DNA of 64,000 bases from Hysterangium stoloniferum (GCA_015178975.1 WHVD01000021.1:62001-126000); one strand, 5' to 3'; positions 10,592 through 22,539 are shown, counted from the first letter of the stretch. Numbers and translations are program-made. The notes: generated by a model from the letters alone, not told the origin.

Positions 10592-13500
10592 ATGGATCGA
10601 ACCCCTGAGCGTGATCGGGAGGAGGAGCGGAACAGACGTAGGGCACAATTGCAGATGACTTCACCATCTGACCGCCATCGACGTTCAGCTGTGGCTCATT
10701 ATGATGTACCACCCCCTCCTCAACCATTCCTACATGTCTCTGTTGTTGCAGGTCCATCTGATGATCCATTTGTGACTGCTCTGCAACCAGCTCCACAACC
10801 ACCACAGTTGCCTCAGCAAGGTGTGATTCCTCCTGCACCCCAGGTGGGGAGTAGTGCCATGGCAGCATTATGGGATCAGTATGCAAATTTGCCACCATTA
10901 CAACCTCTTGGGCAGGGTCGTCAAGCAGCAAATGTACCTGTTCAACTACAGGCCCCAAATGCCCGATTAGCACCTGCAGATCAATCTATCCAGCCTACAG
11001 TTGGTTCTGCTGCAGTAGCTGCTTTGCGTGCTCGGTTGGCTACTTTGCCACCATTACGACAACCTGCTGAACGGCATCGTGCACAGGCAAATGCAGCTGC
11101 TCACATTCAGAATCATCCACCATTACAGCAACCTGCTCAACTGCAGCCACCAATTTTACAGTCAGCACCACATTCACGGCTTGGTCGTCCATCTGTACCA
11201 CTGCATCATGGTCATCCACTTATTAATGCAGTTCCACAGCTTCAGGGACAAGTACCTATTTTTCAGTTGGAACTACCACAGTATCACCATCCACCTGTTC
11301 ATCCAGCAGCAAATGCACAGCAACAGCCACAGTTGGCCCTACCCCCAGCTATTCCTCCACCTCCAGTTATTCTCCCACTTGCCCCACCCCCAGCTATTGC
11401 CCCACCTGCAGTCAATGTCCCACCCCCAGCCATTCCAGATCCTGCAGTCATTCCCCCACTTCTACTTCCTGTTGCACAATTACCCATTGGACGGCAGCCT
11501 GTTGTGGAGGCCAGGTTTCCAAGACATGATGTGGGACATATGAACATACAGTGTTCACACTGTGGAGCTTTACACTGGATGGATGAGCGTCTATCAGCTA
11601 GCTCTCGGACAACACCAAAGTTTGGCAAGTGTTGCAAGCAAGGAAAGATCATTCTTCCAATACTTGAACCAGGTCCTCATACCTTAAAGTCTCTTCTTGA
11701 GGATAATACAGACAATGCCAAGGAATTTCGCAAAAATATTCGTGCATATAATAATGCATTTGCATTTATATCACTTGGTGTCAAATTGGATGAGTCTGTC
11801 TTACAAGGTGGTCGGGGCCCATATGTCTTTAAAATACATGGTGGATTGTATCATGAGCATGGTTCCTTAATCCCTTCCGGGGAAGATGTATCACCCAGTT
11901 ATGCTCAGCTTTACATTCATGATCCTGCACTGGCACGTGAGGATGCACTGGGGAGTGCATTTCAGATAAGGCAGAATCACAGGGCAAATCGGAATCTAAA
12001 CAATCAAACCTTTTCTGAGTTGCAGGATATGATGGAGCAATATAATCCCTTTATAGCACTCTATCGCCAGGCACATGAGCGATTGAGGACACAGGCAGAG
12101 ACTCCAAGGTTACATGTTAGACTGAGCTACAAGGCTTTTACTGATCCCCGACGGTACAACCTTCCAACCGGTGATGAATTTGCAGTCATTGTGCCTGGAG
12201 ATGGTGATACAGGTCAGGGTGACCCAAGGGATATTATTGTTCAGAGAAGGGGGGGGCCCTTCCATCGATTGCATGAAGGACAGGCCATTTGTACACCCCT
12301 TCATTATGTCATGCTCTTTCCCAGGGGTGAGCGTGGTTGGTCATGGGACATTCCCTATGCAAATAACAATTGGCAGCCCCAGGCTGCACAGCAGCATGAA
12401 CAAGCTGAAGAAGAAGACAAAAGTCGTAAGGTGACCCAGCGTGAATATTATGCCTATCGCCTATTTCTTAGAGCAAATGAAGCCAAAACCATTTTTTATG
12501 CACAAAAGCTGTTCCAGCAGTACATTGTCGATGTCTGGGCAGTCACAGAACAAAGTAGATTGAAGTTTCTGAGTCAAAATCAACCAAGGATACGTGCAGA
12601 ACTCTACAACCAGGTTGTTGATGCTTTTTCAAATGATGATATCAATCCCAATAGTATCGGTCAAAGGGTCATACTCCCTTCTTCTTTTACTGGCGGTTCA
12701 AGGGATATGAGACAAAGTCTGCAAAATTCTTTTGCAATCGCACGCAAATATGGCAATGCCAGCTGCTTCATCACCATGACTGCTAATCCCAATTGGGAGG
12801 AGGTCACCCATGAATTGCTTCCAGGCCAGACCCCTGCTGATCGCCCTGATTTGGTCTCACGTGTCTTTGCTATGAAAAAGGCTAAGATGCTGAAAATGAT
12901 TACAGAGGGCCATATCTTTGGTAAAACAGTAGCACATATCCATGTCATTGAATTTCAAAAGCGGGGTCTTCCACACATGCACTGTCTTATATGGTTTGAG
13001 GAGCAGGATAAGCCAAGGACACCTGCAGATGTTGATTCAATTATTTCTGCCTGTTTTCCAGATCCTGAAACACATCCCAGACTATTTAATTTAGTAGGTC
13101 AACTCATGACCCATGGCCCCTGTGGTCTTCATCATCCAAATGCTGCCTGTATGGCCAATGGTACATGTGGTAAATTCTTCCCAAAGGATTGGTGTGAAGC
13201 CACCATTGTCAATCAGGAAGGCTATCCATTTTACCTTCGTCCCAACAATGGGAGGGTTTATGTAACTCCCAAGTTTACATATGACAACAGATATGTTGTT
13301 CCTTACTCTCCTATTCTACTTCTCACCTTTGAGTGCCATATCAATGTTGAGTTGGTCTTTACCAATAGATCAATGAAGTATATGCATAAATACTGTTACA
13401 AAGGCCCCGATCGCACAACTATGGAGGTTGGAAAGACACCAGATGAGATTAAACAGTATCTTGATGCACGATATGTTAGTGCACATGAGTCTGTCTGGCG

Positions 13501-15736
13501 ATTAATGCGCAATGAACTCCACACTCAGGTTCCTGCAGTAATGGCACTTCGTGTCCACCTCCCTGGGGAAAACACTGTCATTTTTGATGCCGATCAGGGT
13601 CCTGCTGAGGCTTTACAAAGGGCAGAGCGTGCTAGCACAACTTTAATGGCTTATTTTGAAGCTAATGCCAAGGATCTCATTGGCTACAATGGTCGCCGTG
13701 CCAGGGACACATTGTATATGGATTTTCCCGAGTATTTTACATTTGTAGCTAGGACTAAATCATGGAAGCCACGTCAAAGCGGTTTTTCCATAGGACGCAT
13801 CCATTTTGTCAATGCTGCCTGTGGTGAAAGATTCCACCTCTGTACATTGCTCACTGTCGTCCAAGGTGCCACCTCATTTGAAAATCTAAGGACTTTTCAG
13901 GGTGAGACCCATCCCACATTTCAACAAGCCTGTGTTGCACGTGGTTTGCTTGAAGATGATCGCCAGTGGAACATGTGCCTCAAGGAAGCCAGTCGTATAC
14001 AGCCTGGTCTTCAACTTCGCAGGTTGTTCGTCATCATTTTGACCATGTCCTCCCCTGCACAACCCCAAGAACTCTGGGATGAGTTCAAAGAATTTATCTG
14101 TGATGATTTGGACTGGATCCTGAGGGTTACATATAACATTGACAATGCAGCACCTCACACAATTTATGACTTTGGTCTCTATCAGATTGATAAAATCCTC
14201 CACTATTCTGGAAAGTCTCTTTCACTCTATCCAACCATGCCACAAATCACTGAGAATTGGGATCAGTTCATTGGCAATCGTCTCATTAGGGAGCAGAAGA
14301 ATTATAATCTTGATCATGAGCATGCCAGTGCCCAAGCCAATCTTGAAAAGTTCAATCCTGAACAACAAGTGGCTTTTGACACTATCATCAAGGCAGTTGA
14401 TGAGCAGCAGGAGGGCAAAATGTTCTTTGTCAATGGCCCAGGTGGCACTGGCAAGTCCTTTGTATGGAATACTCTTGCACATGCATGTCGTGCCAAAGGC
14501 TACATTGTCCTTTGTGTCGCCTCATCTGGAATTGCATCAATGATTCTGAAAGGTGGTCGCACCTCTCATAGCATGTTTGCAATTCCTGTTCCCTGTGAGA
14601 AGAACTCCTCATGTCACATCAAAAAGGGCTCAGAAAAGGCAGAGCTCATGAAGCAAGTACGCCTCATCATCTGGGATGAAGTTCCAATGCAGTCGCGTTT
14701 CATATGTGAGGCAGTCGACAGAACTCTAAGGGATGTATTAGACAAAGATGCTCTCCCCTTTGGAGGCATTCCTGTTGCCTGGGGAGGTGACTTCCAGCAG
14801 ACTTTGCCTGTTGTACAACGTGCCTCTAAAGAACAGATTATTGGTGAATGTATTCAAAAATCTCAACTCTGGAACCATGTCAAGGTACTTTTCTTGAAAA
14901 AGAATATGCGGGTTGATCAGCATGATCCACACAGTGATCAGTTTGCTCAGTGGCTCTTAGATGTAGGCCATGGAAAGGATTTGCCTTTGGATCATACAAT
15001 GGATATCCCTCCTCATATGATCTGTGGTCCAGAAATGTCTGATCTAATTGCTGAGATATATCCAGACATCCATGTGGATGGAGACCAAAGAGATTGGCAA
15101 GATGGAGACTTCTTAGACCGTGCTATTCTGTGTCCTAGGAATTCAGATGTGGAGGAAATTAATTCAGAACTTCTGAATAGATTCCCTGGAGTGAGTCGTG
15201 TCTACCACAGTGCTGACACTGCAGAGGGTGACATGGAGGCAGAAGTCTATCCTGTGGAATATTTAAATAGTCTCAACTTTGGTGGAATTTCACCAAGTCG
15301 ACTTGAGATGAAGCCAGGAGTACCTTTAATGCTACTACGGAACATAGATCCACAGATGGGACTTTTCAATGGTACAAAATTGTGACTACTCAAAATGGAA
15401 AATCATTTGCTTTTGGTGCGGATCTTAACTGGACCATGTGCTGGGGAAGAGGCATTTATTTCAAGGATTAAAATCATTACAAATGATGATGAACTCCCTT
15501 TTAAACTTCATCGGGTTCAGTTTCCAGTACGACTGGCATTTGCAATGACAATTAACAAGTCACAGGGACAATCTTTGAAATTAGTAGGATTAGATTTGAG
15601 AACGGCTGTGTTTGGACATGGGCAATTGTATGTAGGACTTTCAAGGGGAAGAAGTTGGAATAGGGTTAAAATATTATTAGAGAAGGAGTCAAAGAGAACT
15701 GCAAATATAGTGTACAAAGATGTATTATTAGATTGA
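10592..15736 (+). pseudogene. RepHel rolling-circle replicase/helicase, one nonsense codon
   Basis: The protein begins MDRTPERDREEE at 10592. The first ~300 residues are Pro/Gln-rich, then comes a CxxC...CC zinc-finger-like segment (IQCSHC ... KCC). The Rep domain has the HUH motif PHMHC (residues ~795-797) and the paired tyrosines YMHKY (~930 and 934). The SF1 (Pif1-like) helicase has Walker A GPGGTGKS (~1282-1289), Walker B IIWDE (~1362) and C-terminal motifs TINKSQGQS and GLSRGRSW. The frame is open for 4.8 kb but broken by TGA at 15383-15385, where Helitron 1 has CGA; the same frame then runs to the natural stop at 15734-15736. Without that change the product would be ~1,715 residues, normal for fungal Helitrons. 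It nicks and unwinds donor DNA for rolling-circle transposition. Confidence 0.92.
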
Positions 15737-15782
15737 GAATTTGATATATTTTGATTGTTTTTTTCCTGACAATGATTGTATT

Positions 15783-15984
15783 AGATAGTTAAGAGTTGTG
15801 GATGCGAGGGGTTTGCATAGCAAAGTGGTGGGGTAGGTCATTTTGATTGTGATAAATACTTAAGAGTTGCCGATGTGGGGGGGTTTGGGGGGCTTCGCCC
15901 CCCAACAAGCTGGAGCCCGCAGCGAAGTTGTGGGGCCGGTCGCGAAGCGACCGCCCCGCAGCGTAGCAAGGGTTCCTAAGCTTG
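15783..15984 (+). repeat. Hairpin cassette copy 4 with a decayed copy before it
   Basis: 15852-15984 is a full cassette: GATAAATACTTAAGAGT, GGGGGGCTTCGCCCCCC, then GGTCGCGAAGCGACC, ending TAAGCTTG. Relative to the other copies the second hairpin has both an A-to-G and the matching T-to-C change, so pairing is kept. 15783-15840 is a shorter degenerate relative (TTAAGAGTTGTGGATGCG ... GGGGTAGGTCA) without hairpins. After 15984 the similarity to the other copies stops. Confidence 0.75.
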
Positions 15985-15991
15985 TCCCCTA

Positions 15992-16743
15992 CTAAGGTAG
16001 GTGTCACTTTAGTTCAGCACCTTATGTAATCATATTACTAAGCACCAAGAGTGGCCAAATTTGCGAATGAAATTTTTGAAAAATTTATTATGAAGTCAAA
16101 AAATGAATTGGAGTCACTATAATGGTACAGGCATATTAATTTGAGCTTGCCATACTTGTGCAAGCATGATTGGAGGTAATGTATGATGGCCATGGTATCT
16201 TTTGTTGACCCATGCAGTCTCCACTCCTGACAGTCTGAGACTGTGCAACCACTGTGCTGCTTATGTAATGTGGCCTGTGATCAAGTGCACAGCTTACTGC
16301 ACAAGTACATGTGCAGCTATACCCTCTTTTTCTTAGGAGAATTTTTATGTAAGTAAGATAAGTACATATATTTGAATTTAATACAGTTTTCTTTCCCAAT
16401 TTTAGGCCCTTAAAACAAGGCTGCCCAATATATCACGTGACGATTATGTAAGCGGCCAATACTGACACTTGCGAAATTTTGAAAATCTCAGAATCACATG
16501 GAAACGAGTTTTTAAGCATTCAGAGACTCAAAAAAAAAGTTAAAATTTGTAAGTCCTACTACTTGGCAAGGGTGAATTATTTTTCAAGTTTTAAACCTGA
16601 GAACTGGAGGAATGGATCCCAACTCCACTTCCCTGGGCTTTAATTACAGATTATCTATGTTGTGGAAGCACAGAAAGGAGTGTGAGTAGGTCACTTTTTT
16701 GCTTACATAAACAGGTGCTGACCTAAAGTGATGCCTACCTTAG
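15992..16743. mobile_element. 752-bp non-autonomous DNA element with ~30-bp terminal inverted repeats
   Basis: The left end CTAAGGTAGGTGTCACTTTA and the right end, read on the other strand, CTAAGGTAGGCATCACTTTA continue to match (three mismatches over 30 bases, then TTATGTAA on both sides). The interior has no convincing reading frame. If the ends are trimmed to AGGTAGG the element is flanked by TA on both sides, which would suit a Tc1/mariner-mobilised MITE, but the TA may simply belong to the repeat. It sits eight bases after the Helitron 2 end. Confidence 0.7.
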
Positions 16744-17901
16744 ACTGCCAGCCTTTTGAATTGCAATTTGTCAGAATAGAGCAAAGCTGACCCACTGTGG
16801 ATTGGCATGTCCGGGCCGAACTATCGGACCCCAGCTACCCAGTACGTAAATTTCCCTTGTTATCTATCGGTGACAAGATCAACTATTAACAAGCTAGTCA
16901 AATGAATAGGACGATAAGTCTATATCAATTTAATAACTTTATATTGCAATCGGCTTGCGGATAATGGCAGTGTGAGATCCTACCGTTCAAGGTTTGGAGA
17001 AAATTAGAAACCCATCGTCCTCAGTCAAGTTGAAACAATGGCTCTCGCGCTCTGGTATTCCGTTTTGTGACTTGGTGTGACATATGCGTAACTGCACTCT
17101 TACACAACGCACAAGCCACTTCTTGTTATAACCGAAGCCGACCGTACATGAGGCAGGGTATCACTAACCGAGGTTATATATATATCCTAGTCGCAAAGTT
17201 TTATCGCCTTAGTTGCTCACCTAATGGTCCCAACTAAGGCCTAAGTAGCCGTACCTCATCACCCATAATTTACCTACACAGAGTAGTTTAATATAAGCGG
17301 ATGGCTTTGTTGTTCACCTAACGGTCCCAACTAAGGTAGTTTAATATAGGTTCTCTGCCCCTTTATCTCTGCACTTCTATTCTCATATTCATTGCCATGA
17401 CTACATACAATCGACAATAGCTGATGCTGAGTGCATTCTGTTTAGAGAGCGCCAACGTTTCAACAACTTAGCCTTGTACCAGATGTGGGTGTTTGTTGAT
17501 GTTCTTTGGAGGCCACTGCCCCGGTTCAACACCTTGATGGTGTGAGAATCGGGCGTTTTCGTCGACAGGGATTATCCTAAAAGGGGAGTCAGGGCAGGCG
17601 AAGTGCCCACCCTGTTAATGTCTGACAGCAGCTGTCAATGGAACCTCTTGGTTAATTCAATTCGTGTACCAACCTTAATTACCTCGCGTTCCAATTGGTC
17701 GCAAGAGTGCGAGGTTACCAACTTTAGAAGTCTCGACCGACGCTGACCGAAACTTTCCGCCTAAAATTAAACACATCATGATGGAAGTGACCGATCATGA
17801 GGCTTGTACTCCAATTTAAAAGGAGCTCGTAACACTATATCCTCTCGTCTTCCCGAGCCTCACATTTGTCTCCCAGCGTGGCAACAGAGATCGATAACTT
17901 T
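16744..17901. other. Intergenic, upstream of the wax-synthase-like gene
   Basis: No gene is recognisable. Two ~28-base near-identical blocks (core CACCTAAYGGTCCCAACTAAGG) lie at about 17215-17241 and 17313-17336, each near a GTAGTTTAATATA sequence (17284, 17337). This short repeated promoter-proximal motif could be regulatory, but nothing more can be said from one copy of the gene. Confidence 0.5.
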
Positions 17902-19423
17902 ATGGCAGGTGCCAGTATAATCATTATGGAAATATTTCAACGAGGGTAACTCCGTATTGGCCCCCTGCTTGCTTATCCCACTAATATAACTATCCAGATC
18001 CGAGAGAGGTCTTTTTGTGGTCGAAAAACTTTTTCGGCATGCACTTCCAAAGCCTGGAGAGCAAATACTTATTGATAGATACAATTTTCTGTGGTGGACG
18101 CCCATCCCCATATTGTGTTTATTCTATATGGCATATCTAGTTCGGAAGCCTGAGACGCATTTGTTTCGACTACTGTTCGTTCCTATACCAATTTATTGTT
18201 GCCTTCTGGGGGCATTTGGCTACGTGTGGGAGCCACGTTACACGTTTTATAATCTTCTAAAAGGTCTTTCTCGTTTTTGTATTGAACGACGTAGGGCTAT
18301 TCTAATGGTAATTCTGTTTTAGCTTTCTTTTGCCTTGTTGGCACGTTCAAGGCCGTCGATTTTGCCATCCGCCCAGATGCCATGAAAAGAGTCGTAAATT
18401 TCGATCACAAAAGCAAGGACTCCCACAAACCGACTGACGTCGGCTCCCCGCCAGAGAAGGAAGAGCCAGAGGGTACTAGCTTTATATATGATATACGGGA
18501 AGGTTTTAATGTCATGTTTTCGTTACGGGGACTCGAATATGATTGGGGTCAAGATGTCAAAGTGCCGCGGGAGACACGGTCGCTGGAAAGAACCGCCTTC
18601 CTACGAGCAACGTTTCGGAATTTGGTCTATGGTTTCCTCATCATCGACTTCATCGATTCCGCATGGAAACTCTTTCCCCCTTTCCAAAACGAGACAGGTG
18701 GTTCCATATTCGTCGCTTCGTTACCATGGCAGACACGGTATATCCTATCCAGCGTTTTACATTATTCAAGTGGGATAATGCTGGGTCAACTTTTCCAGAC
18801 CTTTTATGATTTCTTCACCTTCGCTGGTGTCCTTGTGTTGAGACAATCACCCAAGGTCTGGCCCCCGATATTTGACCGACCTTTCCAGCAAGGCTCTTTG
18901 ATCAATTTCTGGGCGATTGGATGGCACCAAATATTACGCCGAACTTTCTTCGTCTGTGGAGGGCTTCCTGGGCAGTGGATTGGCAAAAATATAGGTCTTG
19001 GTGGAGGCACTGGTCTGCTGTTCGGCACATTCTTCGGTTCTGCCTTGTACCACGAGATGCCGTTTTATTTACTAAGGTTAGGTTTTGACTGGCGTGCACC
19101 TGCTTTCTTCATGCAGCACGCGTGTTGCATATTTCTTGAGCGTGTTTGGAAAAAGGTAACTGGTCAACGAGTTGCCGGTTGGCCTGGTTTCTTATGGGCG
19201 CTTTTTGTAATGGGTGCTCTCAGCCAGAATATATGTATGGCTATATTTTTTCCAATTCATTTAGTTACATTAATACTAACAATATTTTGTAGATAACTCG
19301 TGGCATTTACGCGGCTTTGGAAGTTCGGTGATCATCCCTCAAGCAATCAGTCCAATGAGAAGGCTCATTTTTCCAGTGTTGTCGCACTTATTGACCCCAT
19401 TGATCCATTACTTCAGTCATTAA
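17902..19423 (+). CDS. Wax-synthase-domain membrane acyltransferase-like protein (4 exons)
   Basis: Proposed exons are 17902-17945, 17998-18263, 18323-19234 and 19293-19423, giving 450 residues with no internal stop. The intron at 18264-18322 (59 nt) has CTAAT and TTTTAG; 19235-19292 (58 nt) has a GTATGG donor, a perfect TACTAAC branch site and TTGTAG; 17946-17997 (52 nt) is the least certain. Phases agree at every junction. The protein has several hydrophobic segments, LPKPGEQ near the N-terminus, SLINFWAIGWHQILRR (~297-310) and YHEM (~346-349, the likely active-site His), and ends with NSWHLRGFG typical of the agaricomycete wax synthase family. Such proteins are thought to transfer acyl groups to alcohols at the ER. 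An in-frame ATG at 17926 is an alternative start. The 18264 donor (GTCTTT) is unusual; 18279 would also keep frame. This is the only host gene here that looks intact. Confidence 0.85.
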
Positions 19424-20034
19424 CGAACGTTATTCTTCAAATGAAATAGTTTTACACGCAAATGCTTAATTACTCTGCTGCATCACTATGTTGGTATTTG
19501 TAGATAGTCATATATAAGCACTGTGGTTACCCCGACCCCTAATAGACATCAATGAGGGGGCGACAATCATACTTTCTATTCACCCGTTAACTGAGTTGGT
19601 CTTTGATTATCGAAGCCTGGAAGCACTTCCATACTACCATAGAGCAGACTCATGCCACTCGGTGCCTTTTTGGCTGGGGTCCCGACAGTGAAATAATTGG
19701 ATGGGCCTATAAATATATATTGGATGTGAACCTCATATTATAATATTTCTCTCAAGAACAGGGCCTCAATTTAATTTTTTACACATGGAATACACAATTT
19801 AAGCGACTTCAGACCTCCAAGTCGCTCATTTTCAAGTCAACCCTATTTCCTGTTGTTAGCAGGCCTTCACTTATCCTATGTTTATGTTTTACTAGGTATT
19901 ATCGCCTGTTGCTATCTCAACTAGTCAAATTTTCGATACCGATACTCACCTGGATTCACGTTTTGACAGATTAGGCTACCGTGCTTGAGTTGCTTAATGT
20001 ACATTCTCGATATCATTGATTTTTTAGAACACCT
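19424..20034. other. Convergent intergenic spacer
   Basis: AT-rich spacer between the 3' ends of the wax-synthase-like gene (+) and the hydrolase remnant (-). No gene, repeat or RNA was recognised. Confidence 0.5.
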
Positions 20035-21060
20035 TCATCTCAACAGTTGTGGGATATACGACATTCGGAAACGTAGTGAATCAGAGATCAGAACGGGGTC
20101 ACTTGGAATAGGGGGGGGGGGGGGGGAGGGTATCTGCGTTTTTTCCGACTGCATCGTTTTTAACCCCGCCATTTTCTTCAACGTGCCCGATATGACCTCA
20201 TAGTCACCTTCTTTCGACTCGAATTTCGTCAGCATTTCGTGGCTTCGAGGTAGCCCTATCGGATGAACATCGACGACACCTGGGAGAACGGCACTATGCT
20301 TTCCCACTACCTGGAGATACCGACTATAAATTGGAGATACTGGTAGACTAATGCATGTCAAGTTGTCACATACCTCCTTTCCATACGTTCCAAGGCCTTC
20401 GTATACGTATGTGATGGAGATTTCCTTTTGGGCAAGGATGGGAAGGTCATACGCAAGTTGCCGCTGTAACCACTCCGAATTCACCGTTAAATGCTTGACA
20501 AGTTTGTCGTTCCTTCCCGACTCATTGAGTGCAATGTCTAGGTAATTGTATGGTGTTCCCTGATGAGGGGTCCCGAGATAAATGATACCTCGAGTGGCCT
20601 CATAGACTTGCCAGTAACCGTAGAGATGGCCCTTGTGACAGTTGCTTCCAAAGATCAGGGCCTGTCAAACATATTAGCACTGAGATGGGTGATGTCGAAA
20701 TAGCTTTACTGATTTCAATATGATGCCTCCAACATTATGGGCGATGAAAATGATAGGTCGGTCCTATTCATGGAGTAATCCAATACCATTAAGGAGGGAC
20801 GTAAGATAATAAACACTGACTTCGATACCAACTCTCTTAAGTTCAAGTCGACACAATAAATTTTGGGCATGACCATTGAGGGTCTCGGTCGAAAATTGAT
20901 CCCTGTCTTTAGTATAACCGTCGTAGCCAAAACTCAAGATCCTCGCAAGTGGTAGATCGGATGGCAAAAAATCGCGAAGCCACATCTTGTCGCCGTGCAT
21001 ACATGTACCCGATGTCCATCTAAGCCATGGATGAAAACGACGCTACCGTCCAGAAGTTAT
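20035..21060 (-). pseudogene. SERAC1-like alpha/beta hydrolase, decayed
   Basis: Read on the minus strand: VVFIHGLDGH (near 21040), a frameshift, then KMWLRDFLPSDLPLARILS... (21000-20765), an in-frame TAG at 20764-20766, PIIFIAHNVGG, a 48-nt intron (20662-20709, branch CTAAT), and an open exon from 20661 to 20035 with LGTPHQGTP, YEGLGTYGKE and VSPIYSRYLQVVGKHS. The order fits fungal SERAC1-like lipases, often the N-terminal domain of larger NB-ARC or TPR proteins. The nucleophile position of the AHSxGG motif is Asn (AAT, 20734-20736) instead of Ser, one transition away. A run of G at 20110-20126 adds a Pro run near the C-terminus. The gene is broken three ways. Confidence 0.8.
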
Positions 21061-21179
21061 GACATCAAATAGTGAACCGGGGTATGATTATACGCACTCG
21101 AGATTTGCTTGCGCATGATCTACTATTGTTAGAATGCCAAAATCGCTCGGATGAGATGGATTTGCAAACATGTTAGCGG

Positions 21180-21570
21180 GAATTGAGTGTAAATGAGAGA
21201 AAATGAGGTTCCAAAGAAATTTCAAGATGTCCCAGAACAAATACCACACTGAGGGTGATGGGTGGTGGTGGGAAGGGTACATCGACTTATATATTTACGC
21301 GCTTACTAGAGTAACAGCCTTTATGTGAGAGCCCGGATTTTGTCAAATAGTCAGTGGTGCAGTGCAACCTCCGTGAGGCCTCTGCGCAGCCTCCATGCAG
21401 CATGACTGAATTATATCAGATACCGAAATTCACAAAGCGGACAATTGAGCTTCTTATGTATACTGCCGGTGCACTGCAAAGGAAATATTGAAAATCGCAG
21501 AAATCATTGGCTACATCCTGTGCTTGCATATTAATATCCGTTCAGAAGTTTTGGCACTGTGAGCATCTCT
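21180..21570. repeat. Diverged duplicate of 23870-24200
   Basis: The two segments share AAAGAAATTTCAAGATGTCCC / AAAGAAACTTCAAGATGTCCC, an ATTATAYCAGATA block, a CACAA...GAGCTTC block and GAAAATCRCAGAA...TCATTG in the same order. The first copy lies immediately upstream of the minus-strand hydrolase remnant, so the second copy may mark a deleted paralogue. No coding sequence is seen in either. The stretch 21571-21980 holds nothing I recognise. Confidence 0.55.
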
Positions 21571-22024
21571 GAGACGTGCCATTAACACTACGTTCAGTCC
21601 GTCCACGATTGTGAACCAGCCATTGTCAGGTGTCAGAGTAATTCAACGACAAACTTAAAACAATCTTCTTTCAGGTTGACTGCTCCACCCTGCTTTGCCA
21701 ACAAATTATAGAAGGTATTTGATTCCGGCGGGATTAGCACTGCTACAGGGACCGCACATATCGTCATGTGACGGTCTTCTGAACGCACTTTTACTATAAC
21801 TCTAGTATGCTAACTTTACCAGAAGTTTTTCATGTGACTGGTAGAATAGGTTACTTTGGCACGGCGCCTTGTACTGTTTGGAAATGGGGTTTTGCAGAAC
21901 TTTCTCTGGCACGGCACCCTGAATAACTAACAACTATCTAATAAGTACTTATCGTGTTCTCCTGGTTGCAGCTCTAGGTGCGTCTTGGTCTGCCTCTTTC
22001 AAGCTCAGTGGATCACCTTGGGCG

Positions 22025-22112
22025 TTGAAGATAATGGCGGGGTTAAAAACGATCCACGATCCTCTGCTCGCGGAAGGGGACCCGGATGGTATTCTATAAT
22101 CTCATGTCGAGC
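22025..22112 (+). pseudogene. Possible C-terminal remnant of a hydrolase paralogue
   Basis: A 21-base stretch here (22032-22052, core AATGGCGGGGTTAAAAACGA) is identical, inverted, to the C-terminal coding part of the hydrolase remnant near 20150-20175, and a related stretch occurs at 34683-34700. Translated on the plus strand it gives MAGLKT as in that C-terminus, then a stop at about 22106. Too short to be sure. 22113-22534 shows no gene. Confidence 0.35.
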
Positions 22113-22539
22113 TTTTTGTGGGTCAACTACACCTCCGAGTCTCACATGTGTCCATGTCCATTACGTAAGGGGGGACGCGCCATGTTATGCGCTTCCTTCA
22201 AAGAACCCGGACAAAGAATTTGTCTAAATTATCAATGCAATGTAGCCGAAATCGGAATCAAAATCTGTCCAATTTTGGTCTTATTAGTCCCGCGCTGCCT
22301 ATTATTGTGGCGGGAAAATTTATCCACGAATTTGGAATTTATAAATCGATCCAAATTGCGTCTCTGTTCTGTTCTCTATTCTCTTGTCAACGGTCTGAGT
22401 CTGGGTACAACAATATTGATTCTTTATTGAAGATCCTTCTTTTAAAATAATACAGGATATGCCTGTTCTCTAACACACGTACTATTACGCGGAACATTGC
22501 GCAAGGTGCCATTTAATGATAGGGAGAAAGCCCGTTGAC

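Larger units (their letters stand above)
9259..15984 (+). mobile_element. Helitron 2 (nearly complete autonomous-type)
   Basis: The unit starts TCAAATAAGT directly after cassette copy 3 and ends with cassette copy 4. Contents in order: 5' GC hairpin, a 15-bp minisatellite, a run of splice-acceptor-like repeats, the RepHel gene, a degenerate cassette remnant and the cassette. It differs from Helitron 1 in the leader, which is GC-rich satellite here and AT-rich there. Inactive as read, through one nonsense codon in the helicase part. Confidence 0.72.

Noticed and set aside
18488..18809. Alternative plus-strand frames within the wax-synthase-like gene
   Set aside because: Shadows of exon 3; the reading with the wax synthase motifs and phase-consistent introns explains the region fully.
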